64,000 nt of DNA, from assembly GCA_015499995.1 (NCBI GenBank), contig JADNRV010000048.1, positions 62,001-126,000 on the forward strand, written 5' to 3'. The stretch is from Flammula alnicola. Lineage: Eukaryota; Basidiomycota; Agaricomycetes; Agaricales; Strophariaceae. The notes below the pieces were generated by a model, which was given only the letters and a program-made list of their open reading frames with translations, ran no database searches and had not been told where the DNA came from. A program made the position numbers and the translations under genes. This document shows, piece after piece, positions 23,168 through 34,743 of this stretch (position 1 is its first letter; each line of letters opens with the position of its first letter).

Positions 23168-24230
23168 ATGCCGCTCAACATTCCAGGGCTTCTGGTACCC
23201 TTTCAACTCCTCTTATATCCGAGGTTGGTCATTCCAGCCATAGTGGTGCAAGGTATTCGCGTTTGCATTGCATAGTACATGTCCAATTTTGACCCATAAC
23301 TGCACAGGAAGATATCCGCCAGATTGACTTCCCTGCGTTGAAACGAGCTGGTTATCGCGGTGCGGTCTTTGACAAGGATAACTGCTTGGTGTGTATCACG
23401 TTTTTACCGCTACCTTTGGTATTAAATGTTACTCGTATGGACAGACAATACCGCATAAGGATACCCTCATTCCTGAGCTCCAGGTTCGCGATATGTCTTT
23501 GCTTTTCTATAGTAAGCTGAACATCGACGCGTCCAGGAATCATGGAAACAATGCCGAGAGACATTCGGCAAAGGCAATATTCTCATCGTCAGTAATTCTG
23601 CAGGCACGTACCTAGATGCTGGGGATTTACAGGTGCACCTCTTTTCACGCTCACGAGGCGACACGAAAAATCTTGACAATTCCTTGTTCATTCTTACAGT
23701 CAGAGTCGGTAACATACCACCTTGGAGTACCAGTCCTGCGCCATAAAACCTTCAAGCCAGCCTACTCGTGTATTACTGCTGTTCGCACCTACTTCTCATC
23801 CCTTCATTCTCCAATACTCGACCACGAGCTTGTCATCATCGGCGACCGCGTATTTACAGACGTGGTTCTCGCGAACCGTATGCGTATGCAGTCCAACCGC
23901 TCGCAACGCGCTTTAGGCACATCATCAATAAAGGCCGGCGAGAAAGACAGCAGTTCAACACTAGAGGAAGAAACACCTACTACAAACTCCTCGACGAACA
24001 ATCGACAGGGTCCTCTGGCGATATGGACGACAGGCGTTTGGAAACGAGAAAGCATGCCGATTCGGTGGTTCGAACGTGGAATGGTGAATGCGGTGGAGCG
24101 ATGGTCTACGCCGCCCGGCGCAGGAGAGCCAGCGGATGTAAGTCAGTTTGTGAAGGAAATCGTGAAACCCGAGCCTTCAAGAAACCCTACCATAGTAGAA
24201 GCTCTGCTATCACGGTTACGACGAGCCTGA
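23168..24230 (+). CDS. GEP4: Mitochondrial phosphatidylglycerophosphatase Gep4
   Basis: The ATG at 23168 opens MPLNIPGLLVPFQLLLYPRL, a hydrophobic N-terminus. Removing the 59-nt intron 23253-23311 gives VVQDIRQIDFPALKRAGYRG and then AVFDKDNCL, the HAD-phosphatase motif I (DKD) characteristic of Gep4. Further exons encode TIPHKDTLIPELQ, ILIVSNSAGTYLD (motif II, with Ser), RHKTFKPA (motif III Lys) and VIIGDRVFTDVVLANRM (motif IV). After residue about 230 a Ser/Thr-rich insert follows, with a C-terminal region (PIRWFERGMVNAVERW) that also suits the fungal family. The enzyme dephosphorylates phosphatidylglycerophosphate to phosphatidylglycerol in the matrix, the step before cardiolipin synthase. 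All catalytic motifs are present. Confidence 0.93.
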
Positions 24231-24415
24231 TCTTATCGATATTTTCGTTGGCTTACTAGAAAACATCTCACCCCTCCTCTCATTTTACGCTTCCATAATA
24301 TTATTTCGCATGCTTCATGCAATATATCTATTAATCCGACTACGCTAAAGTACGCTCAGCGTCATTATAAAGCGACTACTACAGTAACATGAAATCCGAT
24401 TTAAACAAGACAGGT

Positions 24416-25308
24416 TTATAGCATTGGTTTCTCTATTGGTGGAGGCCGTTTCGCAAACACTGCAGCCACAATCTCATCTGCGATTGCTTGGCTTTCTTCT
24501 ACAGTGAGGCTCTTCCGACACCCACAGCAGCCCACCCTCTGTCGGTAAAGATCCCTGGAGGCGGCAACCTTGGTGAAATTGCGTATCCCCAAGCTCATGG
24601 TCATTGGTAACGTGAGAGGCTCAGAGCGTTGGCATAAGGCGGCGAAGGATGGAAACAAAAGATCGGGGTCGAGGTGAAATTCTTCCCAGATCGCAATCTT
24701 CCGTATGGGGTCGATTGAGAGTTCGTGGAGGTGCGTCATCGCGATGTTGCGAACGCGTTCCATTTGGAAGTTGGTCGCGAGCTTGAGAACTGAGAGGAGT
24801 TCATGGATGGTGCTAGGTTTCTTCGGTGATTGTGGCTCTCTGCAGTTGATCGGTCAGTTTAGTCGGGCATGAAAGACAGCGAAAAAGCGTACTCGAGGTA
24901 CAGTATTGGGAGGAGCCGCACGAAATCTAATTCGGAAACCTCATGTAATATGAGAGGACGTCTATCGTTGTAGCCAACAATCGGTAGACTGCCAGTCGTT
25001 ATTGGTGGGATGATGTTCCGTAGGATTGGTGAATTTTCATGCAAAACAGAAAGCTTGAGCCTGAATAAAGTGTTTTCCACCTGCGGAGAGTAATGAAGCC
25101 AGAAAGTCGAAGATAATTAGATAAGTCATACCTGAATTACGATATTCCCGTCGTACATATACCATCGTTTATGTCTCTTTAGTCGTGGGTGATCGGAAGG
25201 ACTCTTCCTGCCCCTGGGTTTGAAGGAGGAAGTTTTGGACCCTTTGACGTCTGGTGCCACCACTTTGAGCACATCTGACTGTGTTGTTGAAGGTGTATCC
25301 AAGTCCAT
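24416..25308 (-). CDS. BTB/POZ domain protein
   Basis: The first ATG is at 25308 (MDLDTPSTTQSDVL); a frame extending to 25344 starts with GTG and is rejected. Exon 1 ends at 25132 and a 51-nt intron joins IVIQ to VENTLFRLKLSVLHENS, the BTB fold, with LPIVGYNDRRPLILHEVS and ELDFVRLLPILYLE. After a second intron come TIHELLSVLKLATNFQMERV and RNIAMTHLHELSIDPIRKI, the post-BTB helices. A C-terminal zinc-site-like CCGCRKS follows ASRDLYRQRVG, a feature seen in several mushroom BTB proteins. About 260 residues. It is unrelated in detail to the BTB protein at 1573. Function unknown. Confidence 0.85.
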
Positions 25309-25717
25309 AACTAGTGTTTCGATGACCGTCGTTTCGCAGGCCACAACGTAGTATCAGGTAAAGAGAGAGAGAGAGAAAGCGGGCCACTCAAGCACTTTCA
25401 AGTTTCAAATTGGAAGACAAAGCGCGTCAATTCCAAAAAACGTGGGGTGCAGCAGGCAAGATGGCCAGAAAGGGCCCGATTTGTAGTTCGTTGATCTAGC
25501 CGGAGAGATACCACAAAGAGCGTCGTCAGCAAGTTGGTCGTCATGTCGCTGACTCCGGGGTCGAGAATAGGCATCCATCCCAGTAACGTGCAATTATATC
25601 GTCGCGAGGGCAAACTGCGGCAAGACACCGATCTACAGCAAAAATTCTGAAAGCCGCGGCTGACTCTAGGTATTGCTCGTCCGAACGTCGCAAAGTAACT
25701 GAAGATATAAAGTGACT

Positions 25718-25939
25718 TTATCCAAAGAAGAGAGGATTGTATAGGGCTGCGCGCTGCGCAGGTAAGTCGTAGACGTCCGAGTCGTCGCGGTTGTTGCCAT
25801 CCAGACTGTGCGAGTGAGTCGCAAACTCTGCTGAGCCATCTTCGAAAACGTTCGCACGGCCTGCTCTTGCTCTTTGACCGTCATCATCCAGATCCGTCTT
25901 CAATGAACTTTTCTTTTCTCTGAACCTCTGATCCAACAA
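25718..25939 (-). pseudogene. Orphan C-terminal coding tail, minus strand
   Basis: A frame ending at 25718 has convincing amino-acid composition (GSAEFATHSHSLDG, DDSDVYDLPAQRAALYNP) and looks like the acidic C-terminus of a real protein. There is no ATG at its 5' end. Just upstream lies CTAAC followed about 20 nt later by CAG, a good intron 3' end (about 25936), so it appears to be a last exon. No matching upstream exon could be found; the DNA where it should lie holds an opposing tail on the plus strand. Confidence 0.35.
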
Positions 25940-25966
25940 AGCATGTTAGTTTCGGAGAAACTCGAA

Positions 25967-26164
25967 CAAGAATCGTGGGCTCGCATTATTGGACAATCTG
26001 GATACCCTCGATGAGATTTCGCTCCCACATGTTGCCCACAAGAACATGCCTCCGTTGGAAGACAACGGACCATCATGTGGCCTCTGTACCGTCAAAGACT
26101 CAAAGGGCTCCTCCACGAACTCACCTTATGGGCCGTATTATCCTCCTCGCTTCCTGGAGCAGTG
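25967..26164 (+). pseudogene. Orphan C-terminal coding tail, plus strand
   Basis: The plus frame reads LALLDNLDTLDEISLPHV, then MPPLEDNGPSCGLCTVKD and SPYGPYYPPRFLEQ before the stop at 26164. Composition is coding-like, but no in-frame ATG precedes it (a TAG lies about 40 nt upstream) and no upstream exon was found. Together with the minus-strand tail at 25718-25939 it suggests a rearrangement joint or unrecognised splice structure. Confidence 0.3.
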
Positions 26165-26409
26165 ATTGTATCACGAGCTCTTGCTGAGGATATGTGAATT
26201 GGAACTTCTCATGGAGATAATTCTGACAACACAAGCGCGTGCTATCTTTAACTTTTTTTGCCAGATGTCATGCATTCATGTTCAAGGCGTTCCTCCGGGC
26301 CGCTGAAGGGCATTGCAGTCTTTGCGAGGAGTCGACTGGCGGACCGTCACTCTTCTTCTAGGGTATAAAATGTGGTGGCGATCTTGTATGACGAGGAAAG
26401 CATCCAAAA

Positions 26410-28282
26410 ATGCGCTTTCTTTCCTCGTCGCTCGCATTTGTGTTCGTCTTGTTCGGCTCAGTGGTAGCGAAAAGTCCACCACGGCCCAAGAAAGACCCAT
26501 GCACATTGACTGCTAGTGGTGGCGACGACGCGCCCCAGTTTTTGAAAGCAGTACGCGCTTGCCCCACTGTTACGATCCCAGCATCGGCAACCTTGAACAT
26601 CGAGACAAGATTGAACATGACAGGCCTTCGCGACAAACATATTGTAAGCCAATATGTGAAGATTAAAAAAAAACAGAGGCTAACAGGAGTTTATGCTGTA
26701 TCCTAGAAACTCGAAGGAACAATCAAGTTCACGGACGACATCCCTTATTGGACTGGAGTATGTTCTTTTTTTTGTTTTTGCTCTTCAGAAGAGTCGCAAC
26801 TGAGCACTGAGGCATTCAGAATGCATTCTTCATTCCTTTCCAGACACAAGTTACTTTTTGGCTTTTGGGAGGAGAAAACATTCTGTTCGACGGTGGAGGA
26901 ACACTCGACGGTTCTGGCCAGGTAAGCTGCTCGATCAACATCCTTAAAGACCTCTCTGACTTAGTATATTATTATAGCTCTGGTGGGATACATTGTGGGT
27001 TTCCATTCACGTTATATTCCAGGTCACAAGCCACGAAATTGATCTTCATTCAATGTCAGCGCAACAAATTCGTCGCTCTTGCGTCCAATTACCCTCACTA
27101 TTTTTGAAGCCAAAAACGTCTTGGTGAATAACATCCATATGGTCAACAGTCCGGAATGGCACAATCTTGTAAGCTACCCTATCTGCTCTCTTATTAATTC
27201 GCCGAATTTAAGAAATATAGGTCAATGAAGGGAAGAACGTCGTCTATAACAATATCAACATCCACGCTGTCTCAAATTCCACACATAATGCCGCGAATAC
27301 CGACGGATGGAACGTTTACCGGAGCGATACTGTATCAATCTTGAACTCTGTCATCGTGAACGGAGATGACTGCGTCGCGTTTAAACCAAGTGAGTAGTCC
27401 ATGAAAGACCAGATTGTACCCCCTTCTGATCGTGCTCAAGATGCTACCAATGTTCTTGTCGAGAATCTTGATTGTACTGGATCACAGTGAGCGTCGGTTT
27501 CCAATCGTCCAGCAATTACGGTGCTCATTCCAATCTTTTCTAGCGGCATATCTGTCGGGTAGGGCTCATTCGCCTATTTTATCATTGACCTGCAGTAAAC
27601 TTTGCAAATAGCTCTCTTGGTCAATTCCCTGGGGTCTTTGACATAGTGGAGAATGTTCTCGCAAAGTGAGTCCTTCTGCCTTCTTCCGCCTCCGCCATTT
27701 TTACTCACAGGTCCCTTGAAGGAACATAAAGATGACGAATTGCCAAAATGGAGCAAGAATCAAGGCATGGGCTGGACCTAACGTAGGCAGCGGTATAGTC
27801 AAGAATATAACCTTCGAGAATTTCTTCGAGACAGCCGTTGGCAATCCAATAATCATTGACCAGGTGAGCCCTTCAATGCCAAACTGCGTGTCAACATCCT
27901 CATGGTTTCCAGTGCTACATGACAAACGCGACTGCTTGTGCCCAATTCCCTTCAAACACATTCATTCAAGATGTTTGGTTCACGAAGTAATTTTTTTCTC
28001 GTCGGCTTCGTTGTGGTCGCTCATTCAATTCTCCGTAGCATCACTGGCACTGGAACTACATCCGTTGTAGCATCCTTGTCGTGTTCCCCCGACGGGCGTT
28101 GCTCTGACATTAATGTCAACGACGTTAACCTCTCGTAAGTTGAATATCCCTCTTATGTCTGCCAAGACCTAAAGGCTTCATTGTTAAATAGGTTCCCAAG
28201 CGGTGCCACCAAATATTCTTGTCAGAATGTGAATATTACTGGTGATGCGGCTTCTTTGTTCCCTACTTGCACGATCACATAG
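26410..28282 (+). CDS. Secreted exo-polygalacturonase, GH28
   Basis: The ATG at 26410 begins a signal peptide (MRFLSSSLAFVFVLFGSVVA). The beta-helix core follows: LLGGENILFDGGGTLDGSGQ, LWWDTFATNSSLLRPITL (this junction needs a 65-nt intron and fits exactly), HMVNSPEWHNLV, the catalytic NTDGWN and GDDCVAFKP carrying the three Asp residues, GSHGISVGSLG with the catalytic-site His, and ARIKAWAG for substrate binding. The WW and exo-type insertions favour exo- over endo-activity. N-glycosylation sequons are frequent. It releases galacturonic acid from the ends of pectic homogalacturonan outside the cell. Around eight short introns; all catalytic residues are intact; stop at 28282. Confidence 0.92.
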
Positions 28283-28495
28283 ATTACGGAGACGTATTCG
28301 TCAAAAGCATTTAGTTAAAATGCTCCGTAAAAGTACCAATGACATCTGATCATACAAGATAGTTTGTGTTAGGAGTCTAATCTGTTCCTCGCAAAGTTTT
28401 TCCACTCATCGCCACTACGCATATAGCCACTTTTTACGTCGGATAATAACACCAGGTCCAACAACGCCGAGGAAGCATCGCCGAGGAGGGATTGG

Positions 28496-29234
28496 CTAGT
28501 ATCCCCATGAATTTAGAGGGTTTGATGCCATATTCTGCGTATCCCCGTAAAGAGTACGACGCGTGTCTGGAGTAGGATGGTATTGAATGCTGGTCATCTG
28601 GGAAACCCGAGCCGTAGAAATAGGCAAGTCGCTATCTGGCGCAGAGCACCACGCCATTAGGCAGGGTTCCGTTAAAGCCATCAATGTCGATGGAGAAATT
28701 GGGCGGATGATCATGCCGGGCTGTGTCGTTTGCTTGCTGCCTGGGTCTATCTGCTCTGCATCCATCATCGCAAATCGAATACCCTGAGGCCAGTTAGAGG
28801 TTCGTTCGGGATGGGTGATCTCAAACTCTGCGCTTTCTTGATTCAAGTTCATGTTATTGACGCCCTCTTCTGGTGCGACCTCGTCTTCAGTATATTTCAG
28901 TGAAGAGGTCGGCTGAAACCTCAATAGGACGCAGAAACATACCTTCATCTCCCACGGACAATATCGACCGAAGGGCAGCTTTACTTCGGACGGCATAGGA
29001 CAGTGGTACGGGCGCGGTTATGGTCATGGCCTGAGGGTCATTTTCTTTGTTTGATCCCGAAAAATGTGAGCCGCGTTGCAATAATTCTGAAGAGTACAAG
29101 GCAGGAAATGGCGAGGATGCGGAATTGCGATTGGATGGGATCACTGCTAGCGGCTGCAAAATATGTGCCATATCGCCAGCATCGAAAGGCCCTTTGCTAT
29201 GGATCCTGCCCCAGTTTGGCACGCCTTGATCCAT
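28496..29234 (-). CDS. Hypothetical protein, two exons
   Basis: The ATG at 29234 (a stop lies directly upstream) opens MDQGVPNWGRIHSKGPFDAG. One intron starting GTATGT near 28941 and ending TGAAG joins SILSVGDEG to EVAPEEGVNNMNL in phase. The second exon reads MIIRPISPSTLMALTEPCLM and ends NPLNSWGY at 28496. About 225 residues, soluble, Ser/Pro-rich and probably disordered, with no recognised domain. It is convergent with the polygalacturonase, 213 bp away. Not recognised; existence is supported by composition and splice fit only. Confidence 0.55.
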
Positions 29235-29865
29235 TCAGTACGAAATCTTGTTGCCTCGGCCGATATGAAGTGGGAATATATCCACAAAAGAGCTAGTGCT
29301 GTCGATCTTTCGAAGTCGAGCGTACTATTGTTGTCTCTGAGGTTGTTTTATTCAGAGAACAAGCAAAGAGGGCTAGCAATTTCTGCCAAGTTTGTAAACT
29401 AAAAATAGCATCAACGCTAAATCTCCACATAAGCTCTGTTCGAGGTTTAGGTGTTCGGCAAGGCCGTCTACAATCATGGGATCCGAACTCGGATAGGATC
29501 TGGCAGCTTCTGGCGGTCGTACATAATTCAAGACAACATTTTTTCTGTTACATCAATAGTCTAGCGTCCCACTACGAAACGAGAACCGCATATGCGTACG
29601 TGTGGTACACGGAAATATGTTTTTCCTGGTGGAGATTGCGAACTGCGGAGAAAACGGGTTAAAATATCAGCTCTCAACTTGTTGTGGACATTTAATTCTT
29701 GTTTATCTATTGATTGACGGTCCTGTAAATAGTCGGTCAGTTATACGACTAACAAGGATTGAATTACAAGTAGCTGACCATTCAACATCCATTCCTCGAT
29801 TTGATAGTAATAATAAACATGAACAGCAGCACATCAAGAGACCAGAGACCTGTCGGGTATAGCAA
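29235..29865. other. Intergenic between hypothetical gene and USO1
   Basis: About 630 bp, AT-rich, holding the 5' flank of the hypothetical gene and the 3' flank of USO1. No gene, RNA or repeat recognised. Confidence 0.4.
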
Positions 29866-32800
29866 TCACTCATCTTCATCGTCATCGCCTTCATCTTCCG
29901 CCTCATCGTCGGAAACTTCCAATCCTGCTTCTCTTAGACGGGACTTATCCTTCCGGCGCTTGCTCGTAACCTCGTCAAGTAGAACTAGAAGGTCTTCTTG
30001 CTCTTTTTCCACGTCCTTTCGCTTTTCATCCGAGCTAGCGAGCTGCGATTGCAAAGAAGCAATTTGCTTTTCAAGGTCGGCCAGCTAAGTTCGGTAATTT
30101 TAGTAAATTGACGAGATAACATTGAGGCTCTAAAGATACCTTATTATCAGAGGATGTTGCAACCTTCAGACGTTTCTGTAAGGTTTCAATCTCGCCAGAC
30201 TGTTGTCGTATAACATCACGCAGAGATGTGATGAGAATAGCAGACTCTGCACTCTGGCCTGTCGAGGACGACTGCTGATCAGGATCGGTGGAAAACCCGC
30301 GTTGCACAGTATCTACCATTGAAATTAGAAATAATAGGTCAGACAGAACGGTGGCCACATACAATAATTAGACTTCCAGAAGTCGACGAAAGCCCAGTCA
30401 AACCATATTTCTGCCTCATCTGCACCTCCAGTCTTAACAGAGGGTTGCAATGCTGAAGTTGGGAACGAAAGGACAATAGAATCAGGTCCGACTGTTTTAA
30501 AGCGCTCGTCTTCACGGAATCTTGCCATCTGTCCAATCAGAGTGTCGACACTCAATCGATTTATGATCGGGTGAATCGTCGACCTGGAAGCCACATTATC
30601 CATTAGAGACAGGTATAGGTTAGGAGACACAACCTACCTAGTGATCTCGCCTGGCTCTCGATTATATTCATAACAAATACCGAGGAGGAAGGCGCATAAC
30701 CCGGGAACGAGCGAGTCGACTTCCGATGTTTGGTTGATGGGCTCGACCAACTAGAGCATCTGCGATTAATATATGTTTACTTACAACAGCGAAGGAACAT
30801 CACTTACGACTCCGAGGCCGCCAGCATCGAGGAAATCCTTGACAGACTTGGGATCCTCCCATAGCCACTGAGAGAGGAGGCATAAATAGCCAACGACATA
30901 GCGGTCCCATTCTCTAGCTTCTCGGTCCGAATTGCTGGCTCTCGATCGGGACAACAAGGCCAGCGATAAGTTCTCCGAAAGTATGTGAAGTAAGGTCTGT
31001 GGTTCATCCTCATCTTCAGGTTCCTCAGCTGCAGGTTCTGGAGGGGCACCATCCGCAGGAACGAAGAAGTTCGACTGCCCTCCCGACGTCGTCGGTGGAG
31101 GACTAGGCATGATGAGACGCGCCGACGCTTTTGCACGAGGCGAAGAGCGGAGGAGATGGGCAAACAGGAGGGTGGCTATATGCGTGGAGATTACATCTGC
31201 CGGGTCTAGGGCAGATGCAGTGTTGGGTGGTGCTGACAGTGCGTGCAGAAGAGGCGTCGTCCGTGATGGCTGAGGTGGTTCTATACGTGTTTTCTGTCAA
31301 CATATGTGTTAATTAAACAACACGCGAGCGTACCAGAATCCTCCTGTGGAAGCATGGCCTGAAGAATTGCTTGACGGATTTCGTCTTTGCGAACAAAATT
31401 CTACGAGCGAGTTCAGCTCTCTTCTCTGTTTCCTCGCCTCAGAAAAAAAATTTTACCTCAAACACGGCAGCCGCTGCACTCCTCAGCTCGAGGCTGTCTT
31501 TTGACCGCTTTCCTGCATCCAACCCATTATATTCTCCGTGAATTGCCAGTTCAACCAGAGCATCTAGAGCCGACGCCAGCTCCAAACGATCCCATTCTTC
31601 TCCGTTCGTTTCAGGCACTGGCACGTAAGGGGTCAAGGATATTTCTGACAACGGAAAGTTGATGTTGGTAGGAAGGAGACGGAGAGCCTATCAATATGCT
31701 GTTAGATTTGGCTTCTTCTAGCCCCTCTAAATCTTACTTGAGTTTTCAGTGATGTAGGCGCATTGGACGCTAAGGCCAATTCGACTAGGCATCTTGTATA
31801 AGGCAGATTATCCGAGACCTAAACCTGATATAAGTCCACTAAACGATGGCGGTGGTATTTAGACTTACTCCATGTCCTTTCGAACCCATAAGCATTCCCA
31901 TTATGCCAATTATGAGAGACGTATTTGCCTGCTTCTGCTCATCCCAAAACTGCAACGCGAATTCTTGCGGCGCCGTCGTTTGAATATCCAAAGAGACAGG
32001 AAATTGGAGGAGGGCGCACAGGACTGGTGGCAGAGATGTTTCTCGGAAATAACTCTGTACAATGTAAGTGACGAGCTAGAGACTGCATTGGAATTTAATA
32101 CCTGATTCGAGCTATTAAAGCGCAGCAGGGCATCTACACAGGTAAGAGCACCTTGGGCCACGACTCCGCCATCGACACCTCCCTCTTGTGTTACGGTGTT
32201 GAAGAGTTTTTCGAAAGCTCCTTCGAACGCTAAGACTTTCTGGATATCGGGGCTTTGAGAGATAAGCGCCTGTACCATAGTAATTGCCTCTAACAAATGA
32301 TATTCAGTTTTGTGTTAATGAAGATTAAAAGACGAAAGTGAAGGCCGAATGTGAAGTCATGACGCAATTTACCTCTACAACTCGAGGTGGAAGTAAATTG
32401 GCAACTCACCATTTCGAATGATCTCTCTCTTATCCTCAAGAACCGCAATCACACTCCCTGGGCCAGCAGGTGCAGTTAAAAAGTAACTTTGAATAGCTTG
32501 TCGTCGGTTATGAAGCAAAGTGGTAAGAAATTGCAGAGTCGCGAAACGAGTATAGAAATTGTTGTCTCCGAGTAGTGCGAATAAAGTGTGCGTCGTCTTA
32601 TCAGATGATATAACGACGTCGGTATGCTTGAATCCAAGTTCTTTGCTTCCAGGAGTCGCGTCTTCAGTGTTGCAAAGCGCATCCAAGGTTTCCAGAATAG
32701 CTTTGCCCATGTCCGCGTCAACTTCTGCGTCATTGTATAACGCATCGAGTAGGCCCGACAACGACCTTTCGCCGACTTCTAGTTTGCAATCGCGTGAAAG

Positions 32801-32950
32801 ACCCTTGAGAGCTAGCACCGCCGCCCGGCGATCCGCGAGAAGAGTTGAAGGAGAAAGACGATCGCTGAGTCTTGCAATCGTATCCGTGGGTGTTTGGGGT
32901 GCTCCTGTAGGGCCACGGAGGGCCACGTAGGTTTGGGAGAAGAAATCCAT
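29866..32950 (-). CDS. USO1: Vesicle tethering factor Uso1/p115
   Basis: The ATG at 32950 opens MDFFSQTYVALRGPTG. An armadillo-repeat head follows: LADRRAAVLALKGLSRDCKL, TLFALLGDNNFYTRFATLQF, LLHNRRQAIQSYFLTAP, AITMVQALISQSPDIQKVLA, GALTCVDALLRFNSSNQ and, later, GYLCLLSQWLWEDPKSVKDF and RSTIHPIINRLSVDTLIGQM, the conserved head boxes. A short coiled coil (LRDVIRQQSGEIETLQKRL) leads to EQEDLLVLLDEVTSKRRKDK and an acidic tail ending EDEGDDDEDE at 29866. About ten introns. The coiled coil is far shorter than in budding yeast Uso1, as in p115 of other eukaryotes. It tethers ER-derived COPII vesicles to the Golgi with Rab1/Ypt1. Confidence 0.94.
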
Positions 32951-33891
32951 TGACGTTAAGCTGATGCCCGATCTTCGACGCACCAGAGAGCCCTGGGGTA
33001 TGGGATATCCAGCACTGTATCGTCACGGTCACTGGGAGACGGCTTCGGCACCGACGGCACGTAATTCGGAGTCCGAATTTTTGCATACCATACCGCCACA
33101 TCTCAACAACTCCGACCTATTCAATTTGCCACCTCAGTGCCTTTGAGCACACAATGCTGTCGTTTCTGCACCCTGAACCAATTACTATTTACAAGAATAC
33201 CTTCAATTGATACGGAGATAACCCAACCAACTATATTCATCAAATTTGACCACGAAACCCAATGGAGTAGTCTCGCTTCCGAGACTTGTCTTCTGATATA
33301 ACTTTTTGGCAACTTATTCTCAAGTTATTTTTGATCCGATTCTGGTCGTGAGTGTCCATAAAACTCTTCCAACCTCCTGATTTTCCGTCAGACATTGCTT
33401 ATTCCCATTCTGTTCAGGAACAAGTAGGCACTGGCAATGATCCTAATTCAGAGAAGTTAGGAATGAACGCACCTTCTCAACCCATAGACTTCTCGGTACT
33501 TGCCATCTCAGTATCGAATCCCACAGGACACACAACTTGAAGTTTCCGCACAGGGTCTTTCTTTGTTGGATATCTGCCTTCACCGTGCACGCTTAAATTT
33601 CCAAGTGAAACTTGTCCACACCTTGTCAGATCTTTCTCTCTATGGCTCGTATTAGGTCCGAACCGCGAGGCTATGTAAACGCATACAGCACATGCCTGTG
33701 ACCTGATGCCCTACTCAATGAAATCTCTCAGGCTTGGAAGAACCTGAGGACCTTGAGTTCCACGAAATGGTTAGCCTCTCGTTTTCTGCTGCATGCGTTA
33801 CAGTAATTGAATTCCAAGTCACTCGATAAAATATCAGCGTTATCGGGGTCCATCGTCCAGCTTTAAGTCCACTCTCTTTCAGGTTCAATTG
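32951..33891. other. Intergenic between USO1 start and cryptic gene
   Basis: About 940 bp containing the USO1 promoter. A minus-strand frame around 33480-33620 has plausible composition but several stops. No repeat or RNA gene recognised. Confidence 0.35.
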
Positions 33892-34486
33892 CTAGTCCAG
33901 GAAAGGATCAGCGAATACCAAGTTGTCGGTGGCAAAGATAATGATCGTCCTGCCGTAAAACGCAAAGATATTGTTCCCCAACTTTTCGTGGCCAACTTCC
34001 GCCAATCCCCGTGCCATCTTGATCAGTGTTCCAGTATTACGCAAAGAAGACCGGCCTGCTAACCCATGATGTAACTGATGCGGATGGAGGATGCGGTTTT
34101 ACGAGGTAGCCAGTCGCATCAACTTCGATGTACTCTCCTGGACGATGGCCAGATGATACCACGCAGAAACAATATCCCTCAATGGAATCAGCGCTCTGCG
34201 AGCGCGCTGAAGATCTTGATCTGCCTAGGCTTGCACCATCCCCTTGCATATCGGTGCATTCCCACTGCAAGAAGTCTGGATTTCAATTCTTTGTTTCATC
34301 AAACACGCAGCCTGAGCGGCTCCTGTAGGTAAGTGTTCTCAAGGAATACTGGCTCCCGAAAACCAACTGGGGATTAAAGACGACCAGATCTATATGTCCC
34401 TCAATTCTTGCTAAACAACGTGGATGCATTTCTGCATTTCTGGATAACGGAGTGCCTCTGTATTGCGTTTCTACTTTCTCATGCAT
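33892..34486 (-). CDS. Candidate unrecognised gene or remnant
   Basis: The last exon candidate (33892-34017) reads ARGLAEVGHEKLGNNIFAF, then GRTIIIFATDNLVFADPF, and stops at 33892. A 46-nt intron (34018-34063) joins it in phase to an exon reading HRPGEYIEVDATGYLVKPHP. Further upstream, frames at 34283-34486 (MHPRCLARIEGHIDLVVFNP) and at 34500-34620 (LQVHPEAEKVNLGLEM) also look coding, but I could not join them in consistent phase. No family recognised. It may be a real gene with splice sites I misread, or a decaying one. Confidence 0.3.
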
Positions 34487-34743
34487 GCCGAGCCCGTTTG
34501 CAATATCGACTTCCTTTCTAATCGTCGAGGTATGAGATACGAGATTGCAGCACGGCCACTGACCATTTCCAGACCTAGATTAACCTTCTCAGCCTCAGGG
34601 TGAACTTGCAGCGTCAGAAGCCTGATAGCCTTCTTAGGCTTCAGTCCTTAATTCGGTTTTGGAATTTTGCCTCTCCGCTATAATCTTTGCTTAAAATCCC
34701 AGAATCCCAATGCTACCGAAGCCAGAACTCACACCGAGTGATC

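Noticed and set aside
25364..25378. Short GA microsatellite
   Set aside because: Simple sequence just upstream of the BTB gene, common in fungal promoters and not informative.
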